NCBI RefSeq assembly: GCF_022605725.1
Contig: NC_065547.1
Location: 27,321,167-27,385,166 of the forward strand
Length of the DNA: 64,000 nt
Reading direction: 5' to 3'
Origin: Anthonomus grandis grandis
Lineage: Eukaryota > Arthropoda > Insecta > Coleoptera > Curculionidae
The translations under genes and the position numbers were made by a program. Below the pieces are notes generated by a model that worked only from the letters and a program-made list of their open reading frames with translations, was not told the DNA's origin and did not search any database. Shown here piece by piece: positions 12,101-27,100 of this stretch. Within the stretch, counting starts at the first letter, position 1. Every line of letters begins with the position of its first letter.

Positions 12101-15100
12101 CACTCTCCATTGAAGTGGTGAATTATATTATAAAGTATAATATAATTCACCACTTCAATAGTTTCTCAGAAAAAATCTTTTATTTGGTATTACATAATTA
12201 TTTTTCTGTTTGTACCTAGAAAATACTACTTTTTCGGCTCTGTGATTGATTTCGACTCGTGAGATTTTTTTTTTAAACCTATAATATATAAGTATTTATA
12301 TACCTATACAGTTTACAAATTTATTTTTTATTAATATTGTCCATACAACTTTATGACTTTCTGAAACACCAAAGGATCTCAACTAATTTGTTTGTTGGTA
12401 CCCATCTACCATTTTTATGGAAATCTTATGCAAAGTACCCGAAATAATTGCTGTATATATTGGCCAAATCAACATTTCTTTTATTACTAAGTTTACAATA
12501 AATATAAAAGGATTCAATTTTGAGATTATAAAGATATGTCAAAACAATAAAGTTAACACCAAACTGTAAAATGATTGGAGCTAATAAAAAAAAGAAACTT
12601 GATAAACAGGATCCTAATTGATAGAGACACATAATTATAAATTTTGCTACTAATTAATATGAGAGGGTTTCTTGTAAGTGAGGAGGTGAGAGTTGGAAGA
12701 GGTAAATTGTTTATTTAATAAATATTATATCTAATGTTGGATGGTGCTCTAACGGATTTATAGTGCTGCAATTTCCAGTATACAAAATGAGAAATCTTAA
12801 AATATTTTCAGTTACAAAAAAAAGTTTACCTTGCCTCTCAGGCTAACACTTACATCTCCAAACCAACACTATACCTTAATGATTTTTTTCTAAATGATAA
12901 AAATGAGAACCCAAAAAAACGAGCATACCTGATGTGAGAATCTATCAAGGCAAAATAAACTGAACGAGCAAACAATCTTCCCAGCTCAGTCTTGGTAAAC
13001 ATGGTTCTTAAATCTTAAACTCCCTCAAATAAATAAAGAGGCTCAGAAATGGACGACATCCCTGCTATATCATTGGCGCTGTTCGTTTAAACAGAAGACC
13101 TTGCACATCACAGTTAAAACACAAAATGAAATGTTATTGAAGGCAAGTTAATTACACATAATATAACTCCAACATTACGAAGATTCTCTATAATCAGAGA
13201 TCTAACTGTACTTTTTGGCCTGTGTGCCATTCATTCGCATACTGAACCACTTGGCCATGCCATGGTAAACTTAGGTCGTTGCCATAAAAAAGAAAAAAAA
13301 GGACCTAATACAGACCCTTGTGGCACTCCACGCTTACGAAGATGTCTGGATTCCTTCCACCTTCTGGGTGCGACCAGACCTGGTAGGATTGAAAGCTACT
13401 CATATTCGTAACAATCAAGCTTTAACAGCACAACTACGTGGTCAACACGATCAAACTTTTGAGCAGGACTTGCTACTATTGGAGTTCACAGACAGATACA
13501 CACCATGTAAACCAAATAAAAACACGTGAAGGATGTCAATATCAGTATTGAGTAGATCTTTGTGAAAGAGCAAGTCATAATAAGTTTATTTTTGGTTCGT
13601 TATAACTACCACTAGTATTAAATCATGGGGTATATCTGAGACATATCTAGGAGGTCATTGAGGAATTATATTGTAGCGAATTCAGATGACTCTGTATGTA
13701 CAGGGTGGCCAGACAAGAATGCAAAGTGCTGTATTTTGGAAACTATTCATCGTAGAGACTTGCGGTAAAAAATTTAATGACTAAAGTGGCCAAAAGAATA
13801 CCGTAAAAATATTTTTAGATTTTCAAGATGGTCGTCAGGGAGCGTAACCGCCATATTAAACTTTTTAGGTGATTTTTAACTGAAATCTACTTAGTAAATG
13901 TTACGAAAAAATATATGCCTTTTAAAGCTCAGCTTTACTCGAGTAATTTTTGTTTAACACTTTGTGACGTATCTATGAAAATAGAGTGGTGGGGGGTAAT
14001 TCAATGTTTTTTTAAATAAACAGCTGTAACTCCTAAACGATTGAAAGGATTTTAACAAACTTGGTCTCGTTGGAAAAAACATTTATTGTTCCATCAAATC
14101 CGTCTTATCTGTGATATGTCTAATTCTTAGTAATGCCGCTAGAGCGCGTTTTTTGATCTATTAGCAGAAAATTGCAAAATTCTCCAAAAAATTAAACACA
14201 ATAATATGACTTTTTTTCATAAAAATTTAGTGAAATGATAGCTAAATAGGCCAGTGAAAACCGTATCTCGATATCTTATTCGTAGCCTCAAATATCGAAG
14301 AAAGAATATTTAGTTATCATATAATTTTAATAAGGCGATATTACATCGATATTTATTGTTATTTATCTGTCTTTTTTCAAGGTTCAATGATAAAATGTCT
14401 TAATTTAATAATTTTTAAATAATTAAAATATTCTTTGTTCAAAAAGTTTAAGAAAAAACGCGTATGGGCATAATAACAGAAATTACCGATTTTGAAATAA
14501 AACTAATGCCTCCTTAAATGCTCGAACTGTCTTCCATCAAACTTAATGCATTGTTGGAGCCGCTTATGCGTGGACATTACAGCAGCTCCAATTTCTGCTC
14601 TTGACAGGCTGTAAATGGCTTCTTGTATTCGTATTTTCATGTCGTCTCTAGTTGTTGGTTGAATTTGGTAAACAATATCTTTCAACCGATCTCATAGGTA
14701 GAAGTCCAAACAGGTGAGGTCTGGGGATCGGGGTGGCCAAGGAAAAACTTCCTCGCCCAATCCACCTCTGTTGAAATCTTAAATCTACATGTTCTCGCAC
14801 ATTTCTTGAGAAATGTGCTGGGCAACCGTCTAGTTGCAAAAACATATTTCGTCGTAATTGCAGGGGTATATCTTCTAATAAAAGAAGCAATTGGTTCAGC
14901 AGAAAATCAAGAAATACGGCACCATTTAGTGGTTGATCAAAAAAATAGGGACCTACAATAGTTTTGCCCAGAATGCCACACCACATGCACATTGAGACTC
15001 AAAGGCCTTGATGTTGGGCCTCCCGCAACCAGTGAGGATTGTTGTCACACCAATAATGCATATTATGCAAATTAATGTTTCCATCACTCCTATAAGTGGC

Positions 15101-18100
15101 CTCGTCTGTCCAAAGAATTTCGGATAAAAATGCTCTATTTTCCCTAATACTGCCCAACATCCAATGACAATAATCTAACCGTCGGTCAAAGTCTCCATGA
15201 TTCAAGGCTTGATGTAAAAACCATATGATATGGGCGCAGTCTAAAAATTTGAAAGAAACACATTGCGAAATATGTAAAGTAGTATTTTTTGTGGCATAAA
15301 AATTTACCTATGATCCTTTAAAATGTTTAGAATAGTAGTACGTGATATACCCAACGCGCGAGACATTTTTCTCGTACTAACGTGGGGATTGAATTCCACG
15401 TATGCTAAGACATTAATAATATTGTCTTCCCTTGTTCTAGCCGAGTGTCTTCGCAACTGAGCTGGTCGAAAGCTGCCAGTATTACGCAAATTTCGCACTA
15501 AACGCGGAAAAAATTCTCGTATCGCGTAAACGCCGATTTGGATATCGAGCTCTGTATACCCTTTAAGCCAATGCCGCATTTTGAAGACATTCAAAATATA
15601 CCGCAATCATATCGACAGCTTCATCATTTGTAAAAGGCATTTTAATAGTTTTAACGTTTTACTTATGTGTGCAACAAACATAAATTGGACTGCCTAATTT
15701 TAATATTTGTTGACAAGTTGATTTTAGGCATTTGTTTTTTCCTCCATGGCCTACTCTTCATATTCATATTCTGCCTACCTTGCACTTGCATTTTATATGC
15801 AATTGATTATTATGCCCCTACGCGTTTTTTTTTTAAATTTTTTGAACAAAGAATATTTTAATTATTTAAAAATTATTAAATTAAGACATTTTATCATTGA
15901 ACCTTGAAAAAAGACAAATAAATAACAATAAATATCGATGTAATATCGCCTTATTAAAATTATATGATAACTAAATATTCTTTCTTCGATATTTGAGGCT
16001 ACGAATAAGATTTCGAGATACGGTTTTCACTGGCCTATTTAGCTATCATTTCACTAAATTTTTATGAAAAAAAGTCATTCTGTTGCTTAGAACATTGAAA
16101 GGCTAGTAGTAGCATGCCGTGGAACTATGGGCAGGTTTGTTTGCTTGCAACATCTCTGATACAATGATGCCAAATGCTTATAGAGAAATGGCAAAAATCA
16201 CTTTATAATATCATAAAAGTTTTCAGTTTTTTCCGAAAACTTAAAACAATAGTACTGCTCCCCTTTAATAAAATATCAAGCATTTTTTAAAAATAAATTG
16301 ATAAGATACTCTATATCGAAGTCAATATACGTTAAATAAATGAAAATAAAGTACGAAGCAACGAGAAAACGTTAATGGCATCGCAACGCCGCTAGAACGC
16401 ATTGTTGACGCCACCGATACAAGCACTCTCTAGCAGTGACGTCGTCAACAAATATTTACCTGATAAATTTTTATTAATTATTATAGAGTTTAAATATAAG
16501 TAATATTACCATTTATGAGCTATTTATGTGTTTTTTTAACGGACTTCGTTAGAGGAAGGTCCTAATAAAAGGCAGCATTTTTGTCAAAGCATTTTTATAG
16601 AAATAAAATATTTTATTAATATATTATAGATTTCCTAATAAATCATGTTTTAAGACACAAATTTTTAACATTTTGCAAAATTTTATTATAATTATTATAT
16701 TATACAAAACTCAGTTTTACATCACTTACTTTAAATCACATAATATATACTTGTATGGTGCTGACTTTTTCAAAGGGACAGTATTGCTTCAGCGGAAAGA
16801 GTTAAAATTACAAGGAGGTTCAAATTGTGCAGGTTTTTTATAGGTTATAAGATTTTTATTATGAGTATTTAGCCTATACAATGGTTTTGAGACATTTAAC
16901 AGTGACCTATATAATACCTAATACCAATTATTATATCAGATTAATTTATACTAAAAAACAAAGCTTACCTAAGAATAAAGACTATGTACAATAGATTAGA
17001 TTAGATAGTTTATTAGTAGTAATATACAAACAAGTACTTTTACAAGTCAAAGAAAATATGTAATATATGTAATATTTCTTAAGTATTTTAATAATAACTT
17101 GAGACATCTAATTCAATTTCTTTGGCGCAAATTTGTTTATTGCAATCTACGAAAAGTGATTTAGCTTTTAAAAAGCCTTAGGATATCATTTTCATTTTAC
17201 CCTAGAGTAATATACATAAAAATATAGTATTACCAATATTAAAAAAAAAAATTAAAAAAATGTATTATGAAAATCCAATTGATCAATAAAAAATATATGT
17301 TATTATAAAGAATCTTTGAAATATCATATATTTGATTAATTGTATTTAATTACAAATATAACACAATAAAATACTATATCACTTTTAAATAAGATATATA
17401 GAATAAGATGATACATGGCATAAAAGTCTTAATTGTACTTAGAGAAAGAATTGAGCAATAATTTTTAAATGTGCTATAATGATGTCTATTTTGAGTGTAT
17501 TTTTACCTTTTCCTTGGCAGAGTCAGGGAATGTGTAGCAGTTAAACAAAAACGGATTGGATGGGAAATAGTAATTGTTGACCTAGACCCCACAGTAACTA
17601 TTAATCTCAGATGCAGTTATTGTTGATGATGAATGATCAGATCTGTAATTATACAAAATTTGGTGTATCAAGAATATTAATTTATTTTAATTATCCATAC
17701 TTGTCTATATTAGCTTCACTGTTTGTACTATATACCATTTTGGAAGCTAAAGAAGTTTTTGCACTCTTCAGGAAAACTACCCTTGCAGCTTTGAAGGGTA
17801 AATCACTTGGTAAATTAACTGAATTATCGGCTGCTGTGTTTTTAACCAGTGCATCAGAAATCCTAGTAAAAAAATAGTTTTACACACATACCTAATTTAA
17901 TAAGTATTAGGTATAAATAAAGCTTATATGAGTAACACTAATACTTTTTGTGACGATTTTTTTATACTAGAAAAATATATTAAAAAAAAATTACCTTTAA
18001 GGTAGAGCTGATTTTTTTAATAAAGTCTGGCTACTGATAATATTATCTTCCTTATATGTATAATAAATCACTTCTAAGGATGTGATCTAAACAAATATAT

Positions 18101-21100
18101 TCTTTTTAATTGTGTTGATTTCGAGTAATGAAATCCATTGTTCCCTTTGGGCATATATTAGGCAATTTATAATAAGTATTTGATATTTAATCAAAAAGCA
18201 AAAAAAATTACAGTAATAAATTAATATGTGGTGCCAATTACTATATATATTTTATTATAAGTTGCAATATGGTAAAACAAAAAAAATTATCGACCAAATT
18301 TTAGGGAAGACAAAATTAACTATACATAGATATCAATATCTAAATAAATTTCAAAATTCTTTAAAGGCAATAACAAATTAGTAATTTCATCTATCTACCT
18401 AATGTCTATATTAAAAAACATAACTATATATAGATAGGTATATGGGTATTATGCCATCTTTCTGCCAAAACAACAAAAAAAACATAAAATCCTGCAATAA
18501 AACCAGGGACAAAATTCTAGTTTTATATTTTTTATAGCCTATTGATAGATGAATATGTTCAAAAATATATGTTATATCCAATTTTCCCACAACAAATGTC
18601 ACCTTCACAAAGTCACCCAGTCCTTGGTTCTCACCGGATCAAATAACACTTATCTAAACCAGATAAGTCACTTCCCAGACGCCGGATCAGCAGACACCCA
18701 CACACACGGTCAACCAAGATGCCTGTTCCCACTGAATCGGCATATTTTACGTATAAATAGGATAACAAAAACTATTGTAGAAGATTAATTAGATTAGACT
18801 CTTTAAGTTAAGTCATGATACTGTAATTTTTGATTTTTATATAATAAAAATATTTTTTAAAAAAAGTTAATTTTAAAATCAGTGATATAACAATTGGCGC
18901 AGTCGATAGTAGGATCTGACAACGTTGCTAGAACACGAGCATTCTAACTAGTAACGGTGGATCCCTATCCTTTAACAGAAAAAGAACCATAAAAGAATCC
19001 CGAAGTCATAATTCTTCACGTCCTGACGTCCTCACTCACGGCGAACTACGGAAGGAACACCTGGTGAAGCCCCTGGTAGTTAAATCGGCGTAGAGAACAA
19101 GACGATCAACTAGATGATTTCCTTACTGTAAGTACAATATTGAATCATCACGTGTTTATATTTTATTGTTTTATAATTTTATTGATTTGAATATTTAATC
19201 AAAGTTAGTCAAACTGCACGACTATTTAATATTTATGATTTGATTATTCTGTTAATCAGCAAAAGAGAAACTAAACTTCAATAAAAGAAGTATTTAAAAA
19301 TTTTTAAATAACAATACATTTATCTGTAATAACAAATAATTACTTTTTCAATTATTTTTAAGTTAAAATATTTACAAATTGCTTGTAGTTTTATTTTATT
19401 TACTATCGATTTATTGATCACCATGACAGACAACGATAATAATGTTGCGAATAATGCTGCAGAAATAGAACCATATAAACTATCAGAAATTTTCTCAATA
19501 ATTCCTGAGTTTGAAGGAGATCAAATTTTTCTTCAAACATTTCTTAATGCTTGCGATTGTGCTTATAACATGTCCACCAGAAATCAGAAACATCTATTAG
19601 TAATTCATATCAAAAATAAATTACGCGGAAGAGCAGCACAGCTAATAAGCTCTAGAAACCCTTTATCATACTCAGAAATAAAGCATCTACTTAACTCTCA
19701 TTTTGGTGATACTAGAGACCTATCCTCACTCATTCAGGACTTGCAACGCGTTAAACAAATAACAAACGAATCTCCTTTAACATTCCTAAATCGTGTTCAG
19801 ACCTTAAATGCAAAAATGCATGCAAATATTCAGAAATCTAATTTGTCAACTGACGAAAAACAAGCACAAATAACCCTAATCGAATCAATGGCACTCAGTA
19901 CCTTACTAACAGGATTAGAACCCAGAATTGGTCATATCATTCGAGCAAGTAACCCAAGAGATCTTTTAGAAGCCCAAGTTCGCATAAGACGTGAACTTCA
20001 ACTGTCTTACTTTGAAAATCAAAAAGCTGTTAAACCGAACCCTCCTAAACCAATTTCTAATCAACCAATAAACAAAAGACCCAATCTTCAACCACCCAAA
20101 TGTCATTCATGTGGCCGCATTGGTCATTATGCTAATGAATGTCGCTCACAACAACGACCAAATTATTTTCAAAATGGCAACAACAACAATTTCCAAAGAC
20201 CCCTCTTTAATAACAATCAGCCTAATCCTATTCAACAAAATAGACCCAATGAACAAAGACCCCACTTTTCATCTTCTAACCCACAACCAAATAATTTTCA
20301 ATCACGTCCTTCAGTAATACAAAGAAATCCAAATTTAAATCCCGACAAGTTTAGAGCCCATTTTGTCAATCACGATCCTAACTATGAAAATAGCTACCCT
20401 AATAACTATTATCAATCACACGATAGATATGATTTTCCCTCAGAATTCAACCAATACGATCAATCAGCAGATCAGATCGATATCCAAAATTATCAGGATT
20501 TTCTATCCCTATCCAATCAAAACCACCCACCAGACCTTACGTCCAATATGACCCACGAATCAGAAAACCAGTCAGAAATGACAGAAATCCAAGACCAAAT
20601 TCAGACATTGAATCTAGACGATTTCGACCCGTCACTGAATTTCCCGGAACAGAATTTTATGTAAACCCCCTTTTAACAGTCAATCCTAAAAACTTATACT
20701 ACATTACAGACGCGACAAATACCTTAAAACTATTAATCGATACAGGTGCAGGTATTTCAATATTTAAAGAAAATGCCGTGAAAAATTTTAAACAACGTTT
20801 TCCCGAAAAAGTTTCTATCCAAGGTATTACCGCTGAAAAACTTCTTATTACAGAATCGACCCTTGTACCCTTTAAAGTCGGAGACCCACATAAAGTCTAT
20901 ATATACAATTTAGATATTGATTTTGATGGAATCTTAGGTCTTGATTTTTTGGAACATTATAAATGCACTATTGATTTAAACAACAAACAATTAATAACTT
21001 ATTTTAAAACCGTGCCACTTTACAAAATTGAGAAATCTACAGATTTTAAAGAAGAGAGTTCTTCCTCTAAAAGAAATTATCCAAATAAAATTAATATTCC

Positions 21101-24100
21101 AGCCAGAACAGAACAAATATTCAAACTTAAATGCAATCTCTCAAATACAGACGCTATTTTATCTAGACAAGAAATCGAAAAAGTCCACATCCCTAATGCT
21201 TTAGTTCACATAAATACAAATGGTGAATTTTTTACGTCAATAGTCAATGCTAATGCTATCCCTAAAAGTATAGAATTTTCCGATATTCAAATTGAACCTT
21301 TTGTTTCACATACCCTACTAAATTACAATACTTCTGAAATTCAATCCAATTCTTCCAGCAATCGAATTAAGAATATCAAAAACCAACTTCGCACAGAACA
21401 TCTAAACGAAGAAGAAACTGAACTTATTACTAATCTTTGTCTTGAATACGAAGACATATTTTATCTCGAAGGCGATATACTTTCTTTCACTAATGAAATC
21501 AAACATCAAATTGAAACAAATAATGCCAGGCCCATTTTCACTAAGTCCTATAGATACCCTCACGTCCATAAAGAGGAAGTAAAATCTCAAGTAAGCAAAA
21601 TGTTAGATCAAGGCATTATCAGGCCCTCTATTTCCCCATGGTCCTCCCCAGTTTGGGTTGTGCCCAAAAAAATGGATTCTTCTGGAAAACAGAAGTGGAG
21701 AGTAGTCATCGACTACAGAAAACTTAATGAAACTACCGTGGATGATAAATACCCACTACCCAACATCTCTGATTTACTTGATCAACTTGGAAAGTGTCAT
21801 TATTTCACTACACTTGACCTCGCATCTGGTTTTCACCAGATAGAAATCGACCCCAAAGACATTCCGAAAACAGCATTTTCTGTTGAAAACGGTCATTATG
21901 AGTTCATCAGAATGCCGTTTGGTCTTAAAAATGCCCCGTCCACCTTCCAACGCGTCATGGACAATATCCTCCTTGGCATTTTAAATGAACGCTGTCTTGT
22001 CTATATGGACGATATAATCGTTTACTCATCCACAATTCATGATCACATTAACCGACTAACCGATGTTTTCAAACGCCTAAGGAAATCCAACCTTAAAATT
22101 CAACCAGACAAGTGTGAGTTCCTTAGAAAAGAAGTAGCTTACCTTGGCCATTTGATAACACAAGAAGGAGTAAAACCAAATCCCGAAAAAATTAAATGCA
22201 TAAAAAATTTTCCAACATTAAAATCTCCGAAAGATATTAAGTCCTTCCTTGGTCTTACTGGCTATTATCGACGGTTTATCCCAAATTTCGCCAAAATTTC
22301 TAAACCATTAACAAGATTACTCCAAAAGGATGTACCTTTTGACTTTGATGCAGATTGCAGACATGCTTTCGACGAGCTCAAAAATGCGTTAATTTCAGAC
22401 CCAATTTTAATATATCCAAATTTCGATGAACCATTCCTTCTAACCACTGATGCGAGTGCATATGCAATAGGCGCTGTCCTATCTCAAGGCCCCGTTGGCA
22501 AAGATTTACCCATTGCCTTTGCGTCAAGAACACTATGCAGTGCTGAAACAAAATATTCCACCATTGAAAGGGAACTCCTTGCAATTGTGTGGGCAGTAAA
22601 GCAATTTCGTCCATACTTATATGGAAGAAAATTTACTCTAGTCACTGACCATCGCCCTCTCACGTGGCTCTTTTCAATTAAAGACCCCGGAAGCAGATTA
22701 GCACGCTGGCGTTTAAAGTTAGAAGAATATAACTACAAAATTATTCATAAACCTGGAAAAGTAAACAAAAACGCGGACGCCCTTTCTAGAATTAAAATTA
22801 ATCATTTTCAAGATTGCTCAAATTTTCAAAAGAAGATTTCAATTTTCGCTTCAAACGAAGACGATTCTGACTCAACCCTAAGTGCTGATGAAAAATCAGA
22901 TGAAGTAATAGTAGACGATAAAAAAATAACTGAAGAATATAATAATTTTGCCCATTTATACGAAACAACATCTTTAATTGACTACTCTAAAATCGAAATT
23001 TCAAATGAACAACTTTTAGAAAATACTCATAAAAGAATAGTCACCTTTTTTTGGCAAAACAAACTAGAAGAGCTTCATCATAAAATATTAGATGATATCT
23101 TTGAAGAAGACGCTAACTTTGGAGCAAACCAAATTAATATATTTTCTAGCAGATCTGTCAAAAATCGAAATTATTTAATAATTCCCCTTCCTTTCGACCC
23201 TGAAATGGTAGTTCAGCATTTGTTTTACGTGATTTATACGGGACAAAATAAATTTGATATGTCAATCACTTACTACGTTGAAAACCGCCTTGAATTACCT
23301 ATTTTAGAAATTTTATCTTACGTTTTCGCCGACAAAGACATTAAAATCAAAATTTGCCAAAATCTCATTAAAACTCCCGACGCTGACGAAATTCCCCAAA
23401 TTCTAGATCATTACCATCGCGGTAAAACTAACTTACACCGTGGCATTAATGAAACGACACGTCGAATAAAAGAAAAATACAATTGGCCAGGTCTTTCAAA
23501 AGACGTTGAAAATCTTATAAAATCATGCGAAACCTGTCAAAAAGTTAAAGCCTGTAGGAAAAACCTAAACAACCCTCTTGTAATAACCGAAACTCCTAAA
23601 ACACCATTTGAACGTATTAATCTCGATATTTATGAATACCCAACTAGAAATTACGCACTGACCATAAGAGATGAACTCACTAAATTTACGCAGGCATACC
23701 CTTTAAGTGACAAAACTGCCAAAACAGTAATCAACACCCTTCTATTATTCTTTCAACATTATGGCACTCCCTTAAGGATCCATGCAGATTATGGCCGTGA
23801 ATTTGACAATATCCTTATGAAAGATCTTTGCGAACTCTATGAGATAAAACTATCATTTTCTAGTGTAAGCCACCCTCAATCCAATGGCTCAATCGAAAGA
23901 TTCCATGCAACTTTAGGAGAAATGATTCGGGCTAATCAAGCCGAAAATCCAAACGATCACCCTTTCAACATATTACCATATGCTGTTATTTGTTATAACA
24001 ACACAAAAAATAAAACACACGGATTCACACCATATGAGCTTATTTTTGGGCATACGTCCTCCAGACCTCCTGAAACCATCTATAATGAAAAAGCTTTAAT

Positions 24101-27100
24101 ATCTAAATATGTACGAGACTTAAGCAATCGAATGCAATACTTCTATAAAGTTGCACGATCTAAAACTGATAGAAAAAAAGAAAAAGCTAAGGAACGTTTT
24201 GATCAACATCTTTCCCAAAACCCTCCAAACTATCAAGTAGGTAATAAAGTATATATTAAAGAATCTCAAATTGCAAACAAAGCAGCGAATAAGTTTAACG
24301 GACCCTTTGAAATTCTCGAAATTCTTAAAAACTCAGCAATTGTATTAAATCCCCAAACAAATCAAAAATCAAAAATAAATTTTGATAGAATGAAACCCTA
24401 TCATGAGTAAATTCTCTTTCAGATTCTTCGGACTGTTTCCAGTCATCCTTTGCCAATATTCCATAACACCGATCAACAATACCATTGGAATCTTCTTTCA
24501 CGAAGAATCAAAATTAAAAATTTCTAATAACAAATGGACCCTTCTTGTTTATAAAGATTTAGAACTAATAAAAAATACAATAGAAAATAATGATAAAATA
24601 CTAAACAACCTGTTAAACACCCTCGATGAAGACGTACCTCGAATGTTAGCTTTTAAGACGGAAGTCCAAACTCACGTTAGTCTCCTTAGACAAATATCAA
24701 ACTCCATAAATCAAAAATACTCAGACATTATGGTTGACACACGCAAATACATTTTTAGAGAAAAACGTGGATTAATAAACGGTATGGGATCAATTTGGAA
24801 ATCCATAACTGGAAATCTAGATGCCTCAGACGGTGAATATTTTAATGAATGGATAGACAAACTAGCACGTGACGAACATGAACTAGAGAACCTCTTAAAA
24901 AATCAAATTTCCGTAACAACCTCAGTAATAAAGAACTTTAACGCCACCATCCAAAAACTTCAAGTTGACGAGGAAACATTTAATAAAGATATAGAGGAAA
25001 TTAGGAATTCAATAATGGATATTTCTGATCAGCTTAAATACTACTCATCCCAAATCGCAATTTTAAACATTTGTGAATCATTAATGGAGAGTTATTCATT
25101 TATTGAAAACTATCTTAATGATGTCATAAATGCAATAACTTTCGCAAGATTAAAAATACTACATAGTTCAATCATCACCCCGCAAGACTTAATTGAGTCC
25201 TTAAAGCACATATCACAATCATTACAAACCAATAACCTTCCATTACCAATCTACACTTCTAGTGTGGCTCAATATCTCGATATAATAGAACTACAAGCAT
25301 ACCAAATAGATTCTAGAATAATTTTTGTTCTCAACATACCACTGGTAGATCCTGAAAAATATACTTTGTTTAATTTGTATCCAATTCCAATATTGGATAG
25401 TCGAACAGGTCTTCATCATATTTTAACTACATCATATAAACACATTGCGCGAAATGATGATTCACTGTTGTATGTAACAATCCGGAACCTAGCAACATGT
25501 AAATCTCTTGGAGGAAGAACAAAACTATGTTCCAGTATTCTTCCATATCCAATAGACACAGACGCCATCTGTGAAGCCCAACTCCTCAGACAACTAAGTA
25601 ATCTACCCAGGACATGCCAGACTTCCATAATACTTGCAAAAGATTACAACATCCAAGAAATTAGCCAAAACTTATGGCTAATAGCCGTTGCTGACCCTCT
25701 TCCCATAACAATCAAATGTGGTACCAGAGATATCGTCACGAAAATCACTAACAACAATACACTCTTGAAACTCCAACCTGAATGTAATGCATTTGTTGGC
25801 AGCACGAGAATCCACGCCCAAAAACAGATTGACACACATGACAACATCACTTATAGCAGTCATCCAGTTATTATACCCTATAGCTGCTGTGACCACATAC
25901 CAGAAAAAATACATTTGCCCGATTTGAAACCACTTAAACTGAATAAATTGAACGTAGAGGACCTCAACATAGCACAACATAAGCTAAACCAATATTCTGA
26001 CGAACTGGACCGGCTCATAAAGCAACCTTTTGTTAACAAACACATAAGCTGGTTTACTATTTTAACAATAATCTTGATTGTAGTATTGCTCATCCTCTAC
26101 ATCACCTGTAAATGCAAAAAACGAAGAAATCTCAAAATAGGAATCGCCACTTCAAGCGATGACTATCCTCCTTCACCACCTAAGCATCCAGGCAATACTT
26201 TTACCAGACAATGGAGGAAGATCCTCCCCAGAAGAAGACCAAGCATCCATATTGGAGATCTCGTAGAAGAGGGAGAAGAACTAGAGCTCAACCCGAACAA
26301 ACAGATGTGTTAAAAAGTTGCTGTCACCCATCAACTTTTTTCTTAATGGGGGAGCTGTTATATCCAATTTTCCCACAACAAATGTCACCTTCACAAAGTC
26401 ACCCAGTCCTTGGTTCTCACCGGATCAAATAACACTTATCTAAACCAGATAAGTCACTTCCCAGACGCCGGATCAGCAGACACCCACACACACGGTCAAC
26501 CAAGATGCCTGTTCCCACTGAATCGGCATATTTTACGTATAAATAGGATAACAAAAACTATTGTAGAAGATTAATTAGATTAGACTCTTTAAGTTAAGTC
26601 ATGATACTGTAATTTTTGATTTTTATATAATAAAAATATTTTTTAAAAAAAGTTAATTTTAAAATCAGTGATATAACATATATTTAGATTTAAAAATATA
26701 AATATTTTGGTACTTTCACATTCAAGTTTTTATTAGGTTTATATCTATAAGATCCCCTATTCTACGTTTATGATGATGGTTACCCCATGATGTGATGTTA
26801 TGAAAGTATCGGTACTTACTTGTGAAAAGATCGGCTTGAATCTCCTTTTTATCATGATGAGGCACAAACGACACAAGTTTTTGCCATTCTAGCAATTTAA
26901 AAAAACACTAAAATGTGGCCTTTTTCCTTTTGAAACCAAAAAATTAAAGAAAATACACAAATCCCGAACATAAACAAAAAGCCGTTTGACAGATGACACT
27001 ATGCGTATGGCTCAGGCGCTTAAGTTCCGGTGTTGTCGCTTCAAATTTTTTAGTAACGGTTTTAGGGATAAGAATGTTAATAATTTTGTTTTTTTTTTGC

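Larger units (their letters stand above)
18570..26678 (+). mobile_element. Complete errantivirus (insect endogenous retrovirus, Ty3/gypsy, 17.6/297-like)
   Basis: 8.1 kb provirus with 323-bp LTRs that I read as identical, TATA target duplication on both sides (18566-18569, 26679-26682), a tRNA-Ser-type primer site, a polypurine tract, and open gag, pol and env. LTR ends are TGTTATA...ATAACA. TATA target preference and tRNA-Ser priming are known for the Drosophila 17.6/297 group. Identical LTRs and three open frames imply recent insertion and a possibly active copy. Confidence 0.95.

Noticed and set aside
11917..12219. 100-codon hydrophobic open frame
   Set aside because: Low-complexity AT-derived hydrophobic translation, and its 3' part runs through the palindrome at 12109-12159; not a credible gene.
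17611..17877. 88-codon open frame in the 8-bp-TSD element
   Set aside because: No recognisable motif, AT-rich composition and no splice or homology support; likely chance.
25416..26093. Minus-strand open frames within env
   Set aside because: Antisense shadows of the errantivirus env gene.
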